From Photorhabdus luminescens subsp. luminescens (GTDB taxonomy: Bacteria; Pseudomonadota; Gammaproteobacteria; Enterobacterales; Enterobacteriaceae): a stretch of 64,000 nt of DNA. The stretch spans positions 434,001-498,000 of the forward strand of contig NZ_JXSK01000001.1 in the NCBI RefSeq assembly GCF_001083805.1, written 5' to 3'. This document shows positions 10,408-18,606 of this stretch, piece by piece. Each line of letters opens with the position of its first letter. Position 1 is the stretch's first letter. The position numbers were made by a program, and so were the translations under genes. Below the pieces are notes generated by a model. It saw nothing but the letters and a program-made list of their open reading frames with translations. It was not told the origin of the DNA and ran no database searches.

Positions 10408-11340
10408 ATGAGCGGTAAGACACAGAAATCTGAAAAGTTACAGAAAATCCTCGCGCGTTCCGGCCACGGTTCCCGCCGCGAAATAGAAGGTTATATTCAA
10501 CAAGGGCGCGTCAGTGTTGACGGTAAGATTGCCACTTTAGGCGATCGCCTTGAAGTTCAGCCCGCCACGAAAATCCGCCTTGATGGACGGATATTAAATA
10601 TCAAAGAATTACAAAAAGCGGTTTGCCGTGTTCTGGCTTATTACAAACCAGAGGGTGAGCTTTGTACTCGTCATGATCCAGAAGGGCGGCCAACCGTTTT
10701 TGATCGTCTGCCTAAATTGCTAGGTTCCCGCTGGATAGCGGTCGGGCGTCTGGATGTGAATACCTGTGGTTTGTTGCTGTTTACCACGGACGGGGAGCTG
10801 GCTAATCGCTTGATGCATCCAAGCCGTGAAGTTGAACGCGAATATGCTGTCCGTGTCTTTGGTGAAGTTGATGATGCTAAAGTGAGGCAACTGGCTAAGG
10901 GGATTCAACTGGAAGATGGTCCCGCTTCATTCCGCACTATCGCGTTTAAAGGCGGCGAGGGGATGAATCAATGGTATAACGTCACGCTGACAGAAGGACG
11001 TAATCGGGAAGTTCGTCGTCTTTGGGAAGCGGTTGATGTGCAGGTGAGCCGCCTTATTCGTGTGCGTTATGGCGATATTGGCTTGCCAAAAGGTTTACCT
11101 CGCGGGGGGTGGACAGAATTGGGTCTGGAGCAAATTAACTATTTACGTCAATTAGTGGGTTTGAATGAAGAGACGGTTTCCAAAGTGGCAGTGGGACCTG
11201 ATCAACGTCGCCTTAAAGCTAACCAGATCCGCCGAGCGGTTAAACGCCATGCTCAAGTCGCATCGCGTCCATCAGCAGGAAAACGTCCGGGCAGTTCACG
11301 CCAGAAGGCGGGGCGAACAACTGCGCCAAAAGGCCGTTAA
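10408..11340 (+). CDS. rluB: 23S rRNA pseudouridine(2605) synthase RluB
   Basis: 310 aa. N-terminal S4 RNA-binding domain (about residues 8-70, [18 protein letters not shown]), then the RsuA-type pseudouridine synthase domain. Its catalytic motif [17 protein letters not shown] has the catalytic Asp at D116, and [12 protein letters not shown] follows. The C-terminal ~60 residues are a Lys/Arg/Gly-rich tail. It modifies U2605 of 23S rRNA. Position before the yciK-btuR pair matches E. coli. Confidence 0.95.
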   Translation: MSGKTQKSEKLQKILARSGHGSRREIEGYIQQGRVSVDGKIATLGDRLEVQPATKIRLDGRILNIKELQKAVCRVLAYYKPEGELCTRHDPEGRPTVFDRLPKLLGSRWIAVGRLDVNTCGLLLFTTDGELANRLMHPSREVEREYAVRVFGEVDDAKVRQLAKGIQLEDGPASFRTIAFKGGEGMNQWYNVTLTEGRNREVRRLWEAVDVQVSRLIRVRYGDIGLPKGLPRGGWTELGLEQINYLRQLVGLNEETVSKVAVGPDQRRLKANQIRRAVKRHAQVASRPSAGKRPGSSRQKAGRTTAPKGR

Positions 11341-11344
11341 GTTT

Positions 11345-11376
11345 TCTGGGCCTCGCATCATAGCGGGGCCTTTTTA
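11345..11376. terminator. Convergent terminator between rluB and btuR
   Basis: GGCCTCGC / GCGGGGCC stem (one G-T pair, 6-nt loop) followed by TTTTT on the + strand. It lies between two convergent genes, and its T-run overlaps the btuR stop codon. Confidence 0.75.
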
Positions 11377-11970
11377 CCAATCTATCCCTTTTTGTGCCTT
11401 AATGCCGGCGTCAAAGGCATGTTTTACCGGGCGCATCTCTGTGACGGTATCCGCCATTTCCAACAATTCACGATGACAACCGCGACCGGTGATAATAACG
11501 GATTGGTGCTCCGGTCGGTGTTTGAGCGCAGTAACAACGTCTTCCAGCGGAAGATAGCCATAACTCACCATATAAGTCAGTTCATCCAGAACAACCAGAT
11601 CCAAATTGGCATCAGATAGCATCTCTAATGCATGGCGCCATACCTGATGGCAAGCTACAGTGTCCGTTTCCCGGCTTTGAGTTTCCCAGGTAAAACCTGT
11701 CGCCATAACGTGGAAGTTCACTCCATGCTGTTCTAGCAGATTTTTCTCGCCATTCGCCCATTTACCCTTGATAAACTGAATCACGCCAGCTCGAAATCCA
11801 TGACCTATCGCACGGGTCACTGTGCCAAATGCCGCGGTGGTTTTGCCTTTGCCATTACCGGTAAAAACGATGAGAATACCCCGTTCTAATTGGGCGGCTT
11901 CGATACGGGAATCCACTTTTTCTTTTAGGCGCTGTTGCCTTTTTTGGTGTTGTTCGTCATTGATTGTCAT
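11374..11970 (-). CDS. btuR: Cob(I)alamin adenosyltransferase BtuR/CobO
   Basis: 198 aa. P-loop GNGKGKT (residues 38-44), the VVLDELTYM segment and the ITGRGCHRELLEMAD segment are characteristic of the CobA/CobO/BtuR ATP:corrinoid adenosyltransferases. The enzyme adenosylates the corrinoid cobalt to form coenzyme B12. Its ATG overlaps the yciK stop (TAATG), indicating translational coupling in a yciK-btuR operon, as in E. coli. Confidence 0.95.
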   Translation of the reverse strand: MTINDEQHQKRQQRLKEKVDSRIEAAQLERGILIVFTGNGKGKTTAAFGTVTRAIGHGFRAGVIQFIKGKWANGEKNLLEQHGVNFHVMATGFTWETQSRETDTVACHQVWRHALEMLSDANLDLVVLDELTYMVSYGYLPLEDVVTALKHRPEHQSVIITGRGCHRELLEMADTVTEMRPVKHAFDAGIKAQKGIDW

Positions 11971-12734
11971 TATTCGGCTGGTCCTGCTTTGCGTCCGGGT
12001 TGCGCATCAAAGCTGATGCCTGTTTTATGCAGACTATCGCTGCCCATAAGGTAAAGATACAGCGGCATAATTTCTGCCGGTGTTTTCAGTTTAGCAGAAT
12101 TTTCGTTAGGGAATGCTCGGGCGCGCATATTTGTGCGTGTACCGCCGGGATTAATACAGTTAACGCGTAGAGAAGTGTGTTTATATTCTTTGGCTAAAAC
12201 TTGCATCATGCCTTCGGTTGCAAATTTAGAGGCAGAATAGGCTCCCCAACCACAACGGCCTTCACGGCCAACGCTCGAACTGGTAAAGATTAATGATCCG
12301 TCAGGGGACTTTAATAGTAGCGGTAATAAGGTTTGCGTTAACATAAAGGTCGCATTGACGTTGACTTGCATAACATCATGCCATAATTGGACGGGTTGTT
12401 CTGCCATCGGTGCGACCGCCCCAAGTAATCCGGCATTATGTAATACACCATCCAGGCGTGGATAATGTTGCGCTAAATTGTCAGCGAATGCCTGGCACTC
12501 TTCGGCAGTGACGGTAAGCAGATCCATTGTGTAAATAGTTGCAGGGGCGCCACCTGCTTGTTCAATCTCTTTTTGGACAGCTTCCAGTTTGTGTGTTGTT
12601 CTGCCAAGTAAGATCACTTGTGCGCCGTAACGGGCATAAGTCAAAGCCGCTTCACGACCAATACCTTCTCCAGCCCCTGTTACTAAAATAATACGTTGCT
12701 GTAGGAGGTCATGTTTTGGTTGGTAATGTAACAT
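11970..12734 (-). CDS. yciK: YciK, short-chain dehydrogenase/reductase
   Basis: 254 aa, full-length SDR. The Rossmann TGxxxGIG motif is at G20-G26 (VTGAGEGIG), the NAG segment is HNAGLLG, catalytic Ser is in FTSSSVGR, and the YSASK catalytic Tyr/Lys pair follows. Substrate is not known. It is the first gene of the operon with btuR. Confidence 0.93.
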   Translation of the reverse strand: MLHYQPKHDLLQQRIILVTGAGEGIGREAALTYARYGAQVILLGRTTHKLEAVQKEIEQAGGAPATIYTMDLLTVTAEECQAFADNLAQHYPRLDGVLHNAGLLGAVAPMAEQPVQLWHDVMQVNVNATFMLTQTLLPLLLKSPDGSLIFTSSSVGREGRCGWGAYSASKFATEGMMQVLAKEYKHTSLRVNCINPGGTRTNMRARAFPNENSAKLKTPAEIMPLYLYLMGSDSLHKTGISFDAQPGRKAGPAE

Positions 12735-13004
12735 TTGAAGATTTCCTGTTATTGACGGCGCGATTTGTTACCGTCGGAGGCCGTTCGGGCTATCAAAACA
12801 GAAAGTTATATATTGAGTCAAATTTGCTAAGGTTGATTGCTCAGGAGATAAACGGAAAACATTGCGGGCGTCGTCAGCTTTACTTTGTTTACAATAAGGC
12901 GAAGGGGCCTCTAAGGGTAGAGGCTTGCCATGCTCACTTTAAGTGGCAGTGAAATTACCGTTATGTATATACCGCCTGCGATAAGTCTTTTTTGACCTTC
13001 TGAA

Positions 13005-13304
13005 TCATAGATGAAATGCCACACGCTTACCTGTTGGAAGTGTCACATCAATACTTAATTCCCCTCCCAAGGCTGCTACATAGCGCTTGAGCGTTGAGAG
13101 GCGCGGATCGTGATCGGTATTTTCCATTCGAGCAATAGAAGGTTGTTGGACACCCATAACGGCTGCAAGCTCCGCCTGTGACATGTCTAACTCATCACGT
13201 AACTGACTAAGAGCCAATTTGATGCTCGCTTGTTCAACTCGCTTTTCAACACGAGCCTGCATTTCCGGGCTTTCTTGTGCTAACAATTCTCTGTAATTAG
13301 CCAT
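13005..13304 (-). CDS. XRE-family HTH protein, HigA-like antitoxin, no toxin partner seen
   Basis: 99 aa. An N-terminal charged helix (QARVEKRVEQA) precedes a classic helix-turn-helix at about residues 38-62 (DMSQAELAAVMGVQQPSIA), and the protein ends in a short beta tail ending GKRVAFHL. This layout matches XRE antitoxins of HigBA/RelBE-like modules. A HigB-type toxin would be expected immediately upstream (coordinates above 13304), but I see no such frame there, so this looks like an orphan antitoxin or stand-alone repressor. It opens the accessory insertion between yciK and sohB. Confidence 0.75.
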   Translation of the reverse strand: MANYRELLAQESPEMQARVEKRVEQASIKLALSQLRDELDMSQAELAAVMGVQQPSIARMENTDHDPRLSTLKRYVAALGGELSIDVTLPTGKRVAFHL

Positions 13305-13347
13305 AATTATTTCTCCACGTAGTTATAACTTCCCACATACTGGCCTC

Positions 13348-13363
13348 ATAACTTATTCGTTAT
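13348..13363. promoter_or_regulatory. Palindrome upstream of the XRE gene, possible operator
   Basis: Perfect inverted repeat ATAAC-N6-GTTAT, 44 nt upstream of the XRE start, with further GTTATA copies near 13322 and 13382. XRE antitoxins usually autoregulate through such repeats. Assignment is by position and symmetry only. Confidence 0.35.
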
Positions 13364-13581
13364 AATTAAGATGGTAACGCATTTGTTATATTATCAATAT
13401 TAATGTTGAACATGGACAGCATTATTTTCTGTTTCCCAAACTACCCCTTCCCGTTCTTCGGAGTTGAGTGAGCGAATGTTAACGGCGGAGTGCTGTGTTG
13501 GTAGTTATTTGTTTTTAGCTAATGTATAATTTTTCTTCGCCAGAGAGTGAGTATTTAATCCAATTTCATATCGGAGTGATT

Positions 13582-13623
13582 ATGAGCCCAATACAAACAG
13601 AGAGAGCAGCCCTTCTAATTTAA
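13582..13623 (+). CDS. Leader peptide of cat (13 aa)
   Basis: Short ORF MSPIQTERAALLI with its own strong ribosome site (CGGAG at 13572-13576), ending at TAA 13621-13623. Its last codons lie inside the left arm of the hairpin that masks the cat ribosome site. Ribosome stalling in a leader of this kind is the established induction mechanism for inducible cat and cmlA genes; here the role is inferred from structure. Confidence 0.75.
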   Translation: MSPIQTERAALLI

Positions 13624-13652
13624 TCAATTTGTTAAATTTTACATTAGAAGGG
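13610..13652 (+). promoter_or_regulatory. Translational-attenuation hairpin sequestering the cat ribosome site
   Basis: Perfect 10-bp inverted repeat CCCTTCTAAT (13610-13619) / ATTAGAAGGG (13643-13652). The right arm contains the AAGGG Shine-Dalgarno used by cat (ATG at 13659), and the left arm overlaps the end of the leader ORF. A ribosome stalled near the leader end would melt the stem and expose the site. Confidence 0.8.
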
Positions 13653-13658
13653 AAAAGT

Positions 13659-14297
13659 ATGAATTACTCAAAGATTGATATAGATCGCTGGGATAGGAAA
13701 GAGCATTTCTTGCATTATCGTAATGTTGTGCAATGCGGATTTAGTCTAACAACGAAAATTGATATTACCCATTTGTTATCTTCGTTAGTAGAAAAACAAT
13801 ATAAATTCTATCCAACCATGATTTACTTAATATCAAAAGTTGTGAACTCTTACTCTGAGTTCAGAATGGCTATAAAAGATGAAGAATTAATTGTATGGGA
13901 TGATATAAATCCTGCGTATACAATCTTTCACAAGGAAACAGAAACATTCTCAGCGATTTGGACTGAGTTCAATTCTGATCTGCCAGAGTTTATGAAAAAC
14001 TATTCTGCTGATTATGAAACCTATAAAGATGATCTTTGCTTGTTTTCTAAACCAGAATTACCTGAAAACCATTTTCATATATCGTCGGTGCCGTGGGTGA
14101 ATTTTGATGGATTTAACTTAAACGTTGCGAATTTTACGGATTATTTTCCACCCATATTTACAATGGGAAAATTCCACAAAAGTGGAAATCAAACTCAGTT
14201 GCCTTTGGCAATTCAGGTGCATCATGCTACTTGTGACGGTTTTCATGTGGGGCGTGTTATTGATAAATTACAAGAGCTATGTAACGGTTTTATTTAG
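13659..14297 (+). CDS. cat: Type A chloramphenicol O-acetyltransferase
   Basis: 212 aa. Alignable by eye to CatA-type enzymes throughout: DIDRWDRKEHF near the N-terminus, KFYPTMIYLISK, EFRMAIKDEELIVWDDI, ETETFSAIWTEF, LNVANFTDYFPPIFTMGKF, and the HHATCDGFHVGR active site with catalytic His189. ATG 13659 (MNYSKIDIDRW) matches the family N-terminus and has the AAGGG site; upstream in-frame starts would add ten residues encoded by the leader hairpin. It acetylates and inactivates chloramphenicol. Codon use is AT-rich like the neighbouring accessory genes. No transposon ends are visible, so it looks like a resident gene rather than a recent resistance cassette. Confidence 0.95.
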   Translation: MNYSKIDIDRWDRKEHFLHYRNVVQCGFSLTTKIDITHLLSSLVEKQYKFYPTMIYLISKVVNSYSEFRMAIKDEELIVWDDINPAYTIFHKETETFSAIWTEFNSDLPEFMKNYSADYETYKDDLCLFSKPELPENHFHISSVPWVNFDGFNLNVANFTDYFPPIFTMGKFHKSGNQTQLPLAIQVHHATCDGFHVGRVIDKLQELCNGFI

Positions 14298-14319
14298 TTA
14301 AAGCCAACCTGAATTATTT

Positions 14320-14355
14320 ATGGCCTCAATATTAAGTTCCACATGAGGCCTTCCG
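14320..14355 (+). terminator. Hairpin after cat
   Basis: Perfect GGCCTCA / TGAGGCC stem (14322-14328, 14344-14350) 25 nt after the cat stop. It is followed by TTCCGTTC, not a clean U-tract, so termination efficiency is uncertain. The remaining ~200 nt to the next gene show nothing recognisable. Confidence 0.5.
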
Positions 14356-14550
14356 TTCAATGTCGTAATCGGCAACTTAGGTAACTGAAGCTGGCCGGGA
14401 TCATGATTACGACTGGGTATTATTGTACAATAATCTGGTTGTTAAATTTATTGAACTAGAGTCTCAATGCGGCTATTATCACGTTAAGTGATATAAATTT
14501 GTATCATGCTAATCATTACTCACTTCAATTTCATAATGTTAGGGGGCTAT

Positions 14551-14910
14551 ATGAGATACATGAGAACTGAACATACCAGATCTATACAGACTATTAGCCA
14601 CTCAACAGAAGTTATTGATTCCTTCAAGGATAAGAGCACAGATAAACTTTTTTGCGTCCTTCGCCTTAGTGAAAGGCGTGATGCTAACAGGCAATTGTTT
14701 ATTGTAACTCTTAAAGATGATAATAAGAGCGATGATTTCTATATTGTGCCATTCGCTGAATTGGTTGTCAGAAGGGAAAGAGTGAAATACCTTGTTTCTC
14801 CTGAAAATCAATATCCAGAATTTGGCGATAACATTAACTTCATTATGCAACGCATTGAGTCCGTTGTTAAAATTTTCATTGATAATTACAAACTAACGAC
14901 TACCCATTAA
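14551..14910 (+). CDS. Unknown 119-aa protein
   Basis: Start chosen at ATG 14551, preceded by AGGGGG (14541-14546); an upstream frame extension to 14506 lacks a ribosome site. The protein is small, charged and without membrane segments: an N-terminal polar part, a central beta-like stretch (LFCVLRLSERRD, RQLFIVTLKDD, DFYIVPFAELVVRR) and a C-terminal helix (NINFIMQRIESVVKIFIDNY). I recognise no family. It is 23 nt upstream of another unknown gene, probably in one operon, within the phage-like accessory block that ends in a tail fibre gene. Confidence 0.6.
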   Translation: MRYMRTEHTRSIQTISHSTEVIDSFKDKSTDKLFCVLRLSERRDANRQLFIVTLKDDNKSDDFYIVPFAELVVRRERVKYLVSPENQYPEFGDNINFIMQRIESVVKIFIDNYKLTTTH

Positions 14911-14933
14911 ATTATTATGTAATAGGGATAGCG

Positions 14934-15659
14934 ATGGCCCCCAATCTTATTAGTTCATATTCAAAGGACTTGAGCAAAAAGCCAAGTTGTGTTTCATCAA
15001 ATATTATTGACGAGTTTTATTATCTATCACCAGAAGATGATTTATTGAAAATAATAGAATACGCTCTTGCTGGAAGTGAATACGATTACTATTCAGAAAT
15101 AATTTATATGGGATGCTCTACTCCTGACTTTTACTCTGAACATGCAGAATACCTGAGAAAATGCGGGTATCGTACTAAGAGGATTATTGATGAATTACTT
15201 TCTTTGGATATGCATGAATCGTCAGAAGATGTTTTAGTTGGGAGAATTTTATATAACGATTTTAATTTTATCTATAACGGGATAACTCAAACTGGTAAGC
15301 AAATAAAAGGTGTTTATATAGACATAGATTATCGGAGGGCGGGACTGGCTAGTTCCATTTATAACAGTCTATTATTGAAACATAGATATCTTATTTGCGA
15401 CAATATTCAGAGTCTGTCAGGTGGTTCTCTATGGGCTGGTAGTATTGTTAAATTAGGCGAAGTTCGCATTTATGATGTTATCAGGAAGAAGTTCTTAGAT
15501 GTGTTAACCCCACGTGGTGTTGGTGTAAATGGTGTTGTTCCGTGGAGTGTCCTAGATTTGCCTATTAGTGAGTTATCCAAGTGGGAACCAAGACCTTTAT
15601 CGCCAGAATCTTGCCATCATATCGTTAACATTATAAGCAAAGATAAATTATATAACTAA
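14934..15659 (+). CDS. Unknown 241-aa protein, possible GNAT-like motif
   Basis: Follows the preceding unknown gene by 23 nt with an AATAGGG ribosome site. A central stretch (IKGVYIDIDYRRAGLASSIY, then NSLL) resembles the strand-helix of GNAT acetyltransferases (V..(D)..R..G.A..LY..L), but the usual R/Q-x-x-G-x-G/A loop is degenerate, so this is only a hint. The C-terminal part (GSLWAGSIVKLGEVRIYDV) could be a second beta-rich region. Proteins of this kind occur as phage accessory genes. A strong terminator follows. Function unknown. Confidence 0.55.
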   Translation: MAPNLISSYSKDLSKKPSCVSSNIIDEFYYLSPEDDLLKIIEYALAGSEYDYYSEIIYMGCSTPDFYSEHAEYLRKCGYRTKRIIDELLSLDMHESSEDVLVGRILYNDFNFIYNGITQTGKQIKGVYIDIDYRRAGLASSIYNSLLLKHRYLICDNIQSLSGGSLWAGSIVKLGEVRIYDVIRKKFLDVLTPRGVGVNGVVPWSVLDLPISELSKWEPRPLSPESCHHIVNIISKDKLYN

Positions 15660-15684
15660 ATCCGCTTTAGTGAATTTTTTCATA

Positions 15685-15711
15685 CATGCCGCTTAATTGC
15701 GGTTTTTTTGT
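15685..15711 (+). terminator. Terminator after the two unknown genes
   Basis: CCGC-TTAATT-GCGG stem (15689-15702) followed by seven T residues. Confidence 0.8.
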
Positions 15712-15975
15712 ATCTAAAATGACCATAGGTGGTGATATGTCATTAATTAAATATGCCATTTCATTATTTTTGGGGAAAGAATGGTAAATCTTTGATATTG
15801 AATCACCTATTATAACCAATTATATAAAAATAATTAACCTTATAAGGAATAAGAACAACGCATGATTATTTTTCTAATACTAGACTTTGATTGGCATGAG
15901 TTGTAGGAAGATTATTTTCACAATGACTTAAATATATTGATTACGAAATAATATTATTTAATTTGAGGAAGGTAT
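15712..15975 (+). other. Gap before the tail fibre gene, with a possible 16-aa ORF
   Basis: AT-rich. The only coding hint is a 16-codon ORF at 15737-15787 (MSLIKYAISLFLGKEW) with an AGGTGG ribosome site. It could be the 5' remnant of a lost gene or a hydrophobic micropeptide. The rest shows no recognisable feature and presumably carries the tail fibre promoter. Confidence 0.3.
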
Positions 15976-16872
15976 ATGAACCAACGAAATGATTTTAAAG
16001 CTTTTTCTATTAGTGATGATGCTAATGCAGTGAGTCAAGAAAAATATGAAGAAAGCCAGAGTTTACAGGCAGGATTTCCACCCGATAATGTTTCTACTCA
16101 TGTATTAAATAAGGTATTACGCCAATCTTCAACAATATCATCTGTTGTGGCTAATTTTATTGCAGAACAGTCTGGCGCTGATGTTTTGGATAATGGAGAC
16201 ATCGCCAAGCTTACCTCGCAATTAAATCAAGCATTAGAACAAAAAATTACAACAGACATTCCCTGTGCTTCATTAACACAAAAAGGTGCTGTTCAGCTTA
16301 CAAATGTGATTGGCAATAGTGACACATTGGCAGTTACACAAAAGCTTGCTCAGGAAATAGCAAATTCATTACGTGAATATACAGATGATCGAATTAAAAC
16401 AGTCAGTGAAGTTCCTGTTGGTTCTCCTATTCCTTGGCCATTGCCTCATCCGCCTACTGGCTATTTCACTTGTAACGGTTCCGCTTTTGATAAATTACAG
16501 TACCCGAAATTAGCGGAAGCTTATCCTGACGGTAGATTACCCGATTTAAGAGGGGAATTTATTCGAGGCTGGGATGATAGCCGAGGTGTTGATGGCGGCC
16601 GTAGAATTTTAACTCCTCAGGGGGATGCTATCAGAAATATCGAAGGTTCATTTCCCGGCATGATAGCGCCAAACTATCATTTGGCAACAAGAGGTGCTAT
16701 TTATGCTAGCCAAGTTCTTGGAATAGCGACAGATGGTAGTTTCAAATCGCTAAATGTTTCTAACACGGATACTCCATACGGCTTTGGATTCCTAGCGTCA
16801 AGGGTTGTTCCTGTAGCCTCAGAAAATCGCCCTCGCAATATTGCATTTAGCTACATTGTAAAAGCAGCATAA
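15976..16872 (+). CDS. Orphan phage tail fibre protein with tail-collar domain
   Basis: 298 aa. The N-terminal ~110 residues carry a phage tail-fibre style segment (QAGFPPDNVSTHVLNKVLRQ, SSTISSVVANFIAEQSG) and a fibre repeat (ASLTQKGAVQLTNVIGNSDT). The centre has the tail-collar domain (VPVGSPIPWPLPHPPTGYFTCNGSAFD, shown here split: VPVGSPIPWPLPHPPTGY then FTCNGSAFD), then GRLPDLRGEFIRGWDDSRGVD. The C-terminus ends in the usual NIAFSYIVKAA. It has a strong ribosome site (GAGGAAGG). No other phage structural gene is adjacent, so it is an isolated fibre of a type that P2-like phages and tailocins use for receptor binding. A terminator follows. It may be a prophage relic or an interchangeable fibre cassette. 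Confidence 0.85.
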   Translation: MNQRNDFKAFSISDDANAVSQEKYEESQSLQAGFPPDNVSTHVLNKVLRQSSTISSVVANFIAEQSGADVLDNGDIAKLTSQLNQALEQKITTDIPCASLTQKGAVQLTNVIGNSDTLAVTQKLAQEIANSLREYTDDRIKTVSEVPVGSPIPWPLPHPPTGYFTCNGSAFDKLQYPKLAEAYPDGRLPDLRGEFIRGWDDSRGVDGGRRILTPQGDAIRNIEGSFPGMIAPNYHLATRGAIYASQVLGIATDGSFKSLNVSNTDTPYGFGFLASRVVPVASENRPRNIAFSYIVKAA

Positions 16873-16875
16873 TGA

Positions 16876-16897
16876 TAGGGCCGTTTGGCCCTTATTA
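16876..16897 (+). terminator. Terminator of the tail fibre gene
   Basis: GGGCC-GTTT-GGCCC stem (16878-16891) immediately followed by TTATTA, 5 nt after the stop codon. Confidence 0.7.
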
Positions 16898-17137
16898 CTC
16901 ACAGCCATACAGCTTATTTTCCTATTGTTTTATCATTTCTGAACTGATCCCCATTTCCCCCTCTAATGGTGTAGAATTGGCTACTGAGGCCGATATACTG
17001 AACGTTTTCATTTGTACATAGTTGTGTGCATAATTTGTTTTGTTGCATGTCAATCAATTATAATGCATTGTTTTTAAATGAAAAATTTAAATGTATTTAT
17101 TTTAGTTATTCAGGTTAAGCAGAAAAAGGTGAATTTT

Positions 17138-18184
17138 GTGGAGTATTTATCTCTTTACGGGTTGTTTTTAGCCAAAGTAGTTACTCTGGTATTGGCGGTT
17201 ATTGCTTTGGCTGTGTTTGGTATTGGCATGGGAATGCGGAAATCCTCGCTAAAAGGAGAATTGAAACTTACCGATCTCGGTGAGTCATACCGGGATAAGC
17301 AGCGTCAAATGCAGCGGGCGCGCATGACAGAAGCGGAAGGAAAAGTTTGGCAGAAAGAGTTTAATAAGCAACAAAAGCTCGAATCCAAGCAGAAGAAAAG
17401 TGACGCTAAGGCTGGTCATAAAGGGTTACAGAAACCTTGTCTTTATGTGCTGGATTTTAAAGGGAGTATGGATGCACACGAAGTCGATTCATTACGTGAA
17501 GAGATTAGCGCAATTCTGGCTGTGGCAGATGCAAAAGATGAAGTGTTGTTACGTCTTGAAAGCCCTGGAGGAATGGTGCATGGCTATGGATTGGCGGCCT
17601 CTCAGCTTGTCCGTTTGCGCCAGAAAGGCATTCGCTTGACTATCGTTGTAGACAAAGTTGCTGCTAGTGGCGGTTATATGATGGCTTGTGTTGCTGATCG
17701 CATTGTTGCTGCGCCTTTTGCTATTATTGGTTCTATTGGCGTGGTCGCTCAGATTCCAAACATTCATAAGCTATTGAAGAAGAATGATATTGATGTAGAA
17801 CTCCATACGGCTGGTGAATATAAACGTACGCTGACTGTGTTGGGGGAAAATACAGAGCAGGGTCGGAAGAAATTTCAGGAAGATTTGAATCAGACTCACG
17901 AACTGTTTAAAACGTTTATTCATACACATCGTCCATCACTTGATGTAGAAAGTGTGGCGACAGGCGAATACTGGTATGGCTTACAGGCGAAAGAGAAGGG
18001 ATTAATTGATGAAATTGGCGTCAGCGATGATCTGTTGATTGCTCAAATAGATAATTGTGAAGTTATTGGTGTCAGTTATACACGCCGTAAACGCATGGTA
18101 GAGCGTTTCACCGGTAGTGCAATGGAAAGTATTGATAAATTGTTATTGCGTTGGTGGCAAAGAGGAGAGAAACCTCTGCTTTAA
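17138..18184 (+). CDS. sohB: SohB, inner-membrane S49 serine peptidase
   Basis: 348 aa from the GTG at 17138, with AAGG at 17126-17129. This start gives VEYLSLYGLFLAK, matching the E. coli SohB N-terminus (349 aa); the frame is open to 17078, but the extra 20 codons are not family-like. One N-terminal membrane helix (about residues 8-30) is followed by a charged linker, then the peptidase domain: VLDFKGSMDAHEV, RLESPGGMVHGYG, the nucleophile in VAASGGYMMAC (S177) and the general base in GEYKRTL (K229). The Ser-Lys spacing of 52 is that of SppA-type S49 enzymes. It faces the periplasm. It resumes the backbone after the yciK-side insertion. Confidence 0.94.
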   Translation: MEYLSLYGLFLAKVVTLVLAVIALAVFGIGMGMRKSSLKGELKLTDLGESYRDKQRQMQRARMTEAEGKVWQKEFNKQQKLESKQKKSDAKAGHKGLQKPCLYVLDFKGSMDAHEVDSLREEISAILAVADAKDEVLLRLESPGGMVHGYGLAASQLVRLRQKGIRLTIVVDKVAASGGYMMACVADRIVAAPFAIIGSIGVVAQIPNIHKLLKKNDIDVELHTAGEYKRTLTVLGENTEQGRKKFQEDLNQTHELFKTFIHTHRPSLDVESVATGEYWYGLQAKEKGLIDEIGVSDDLLIAQIDNCEVIGVSYTRRKRMVERFTGSAMESIDKLLLRWWQRGEKPLL

Positions 18185-18606
18185 TTAAATTCCGCTATTT
18201 TGGATCAATTATCTTGGCGTATCCCAAGGCGTTCTATTTCGACGTTCAGGGGCGCCTTGATATATTGCTTAATTGCAAATTGTAATGTGCTAATTGAACA
18301 GAGCGACGCTTATTTTCACGTTGATTATCATGATGTTTTGCCCCTGAAAAAAAAGTATTTTGGTCCTGTTAAAATATTACAGGTGTTACATAATTTGCTT
18401 TACATACCCCTTCCTGCTTGTGATGAGCCGCAGGCTTTTCTACATCAATAGTTGATACTCTGGCTTTGCGTTTATCTGTTCTGCCTGGCTGATCTTCAAA
18501 CATGTCCAAGTCACTTTCGCACAGCGCTATCGGCGTCTTTAAACGCACTATGCAAATCCTCGAAGAATGGCAACTTACAATAATATTCATAAGGAAATAA
18601 AGTATT
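18185..18606. other. Gap between sohB and the hydrolase gene
   Basis: E. coli has yciN near here, but none of the six frames resembles YciN. Open frames of 73-83 codons on both strands overlap each other and have no ribosome sites or family-like composition. I see no convincing gene; regulatory content is unknown. Confidence 0.4.

Noticed and set aside
12716-12952. 78-codon + strand frame between yciK and the XRE gene
   Set aside because: No ribosome site, composition not family-like, starts inside yciK; probably chance.
18200-18590. Candidate yciN
   Set aside because: Frames on both strands were compared with the expected YciN sequence and do not resemble it.
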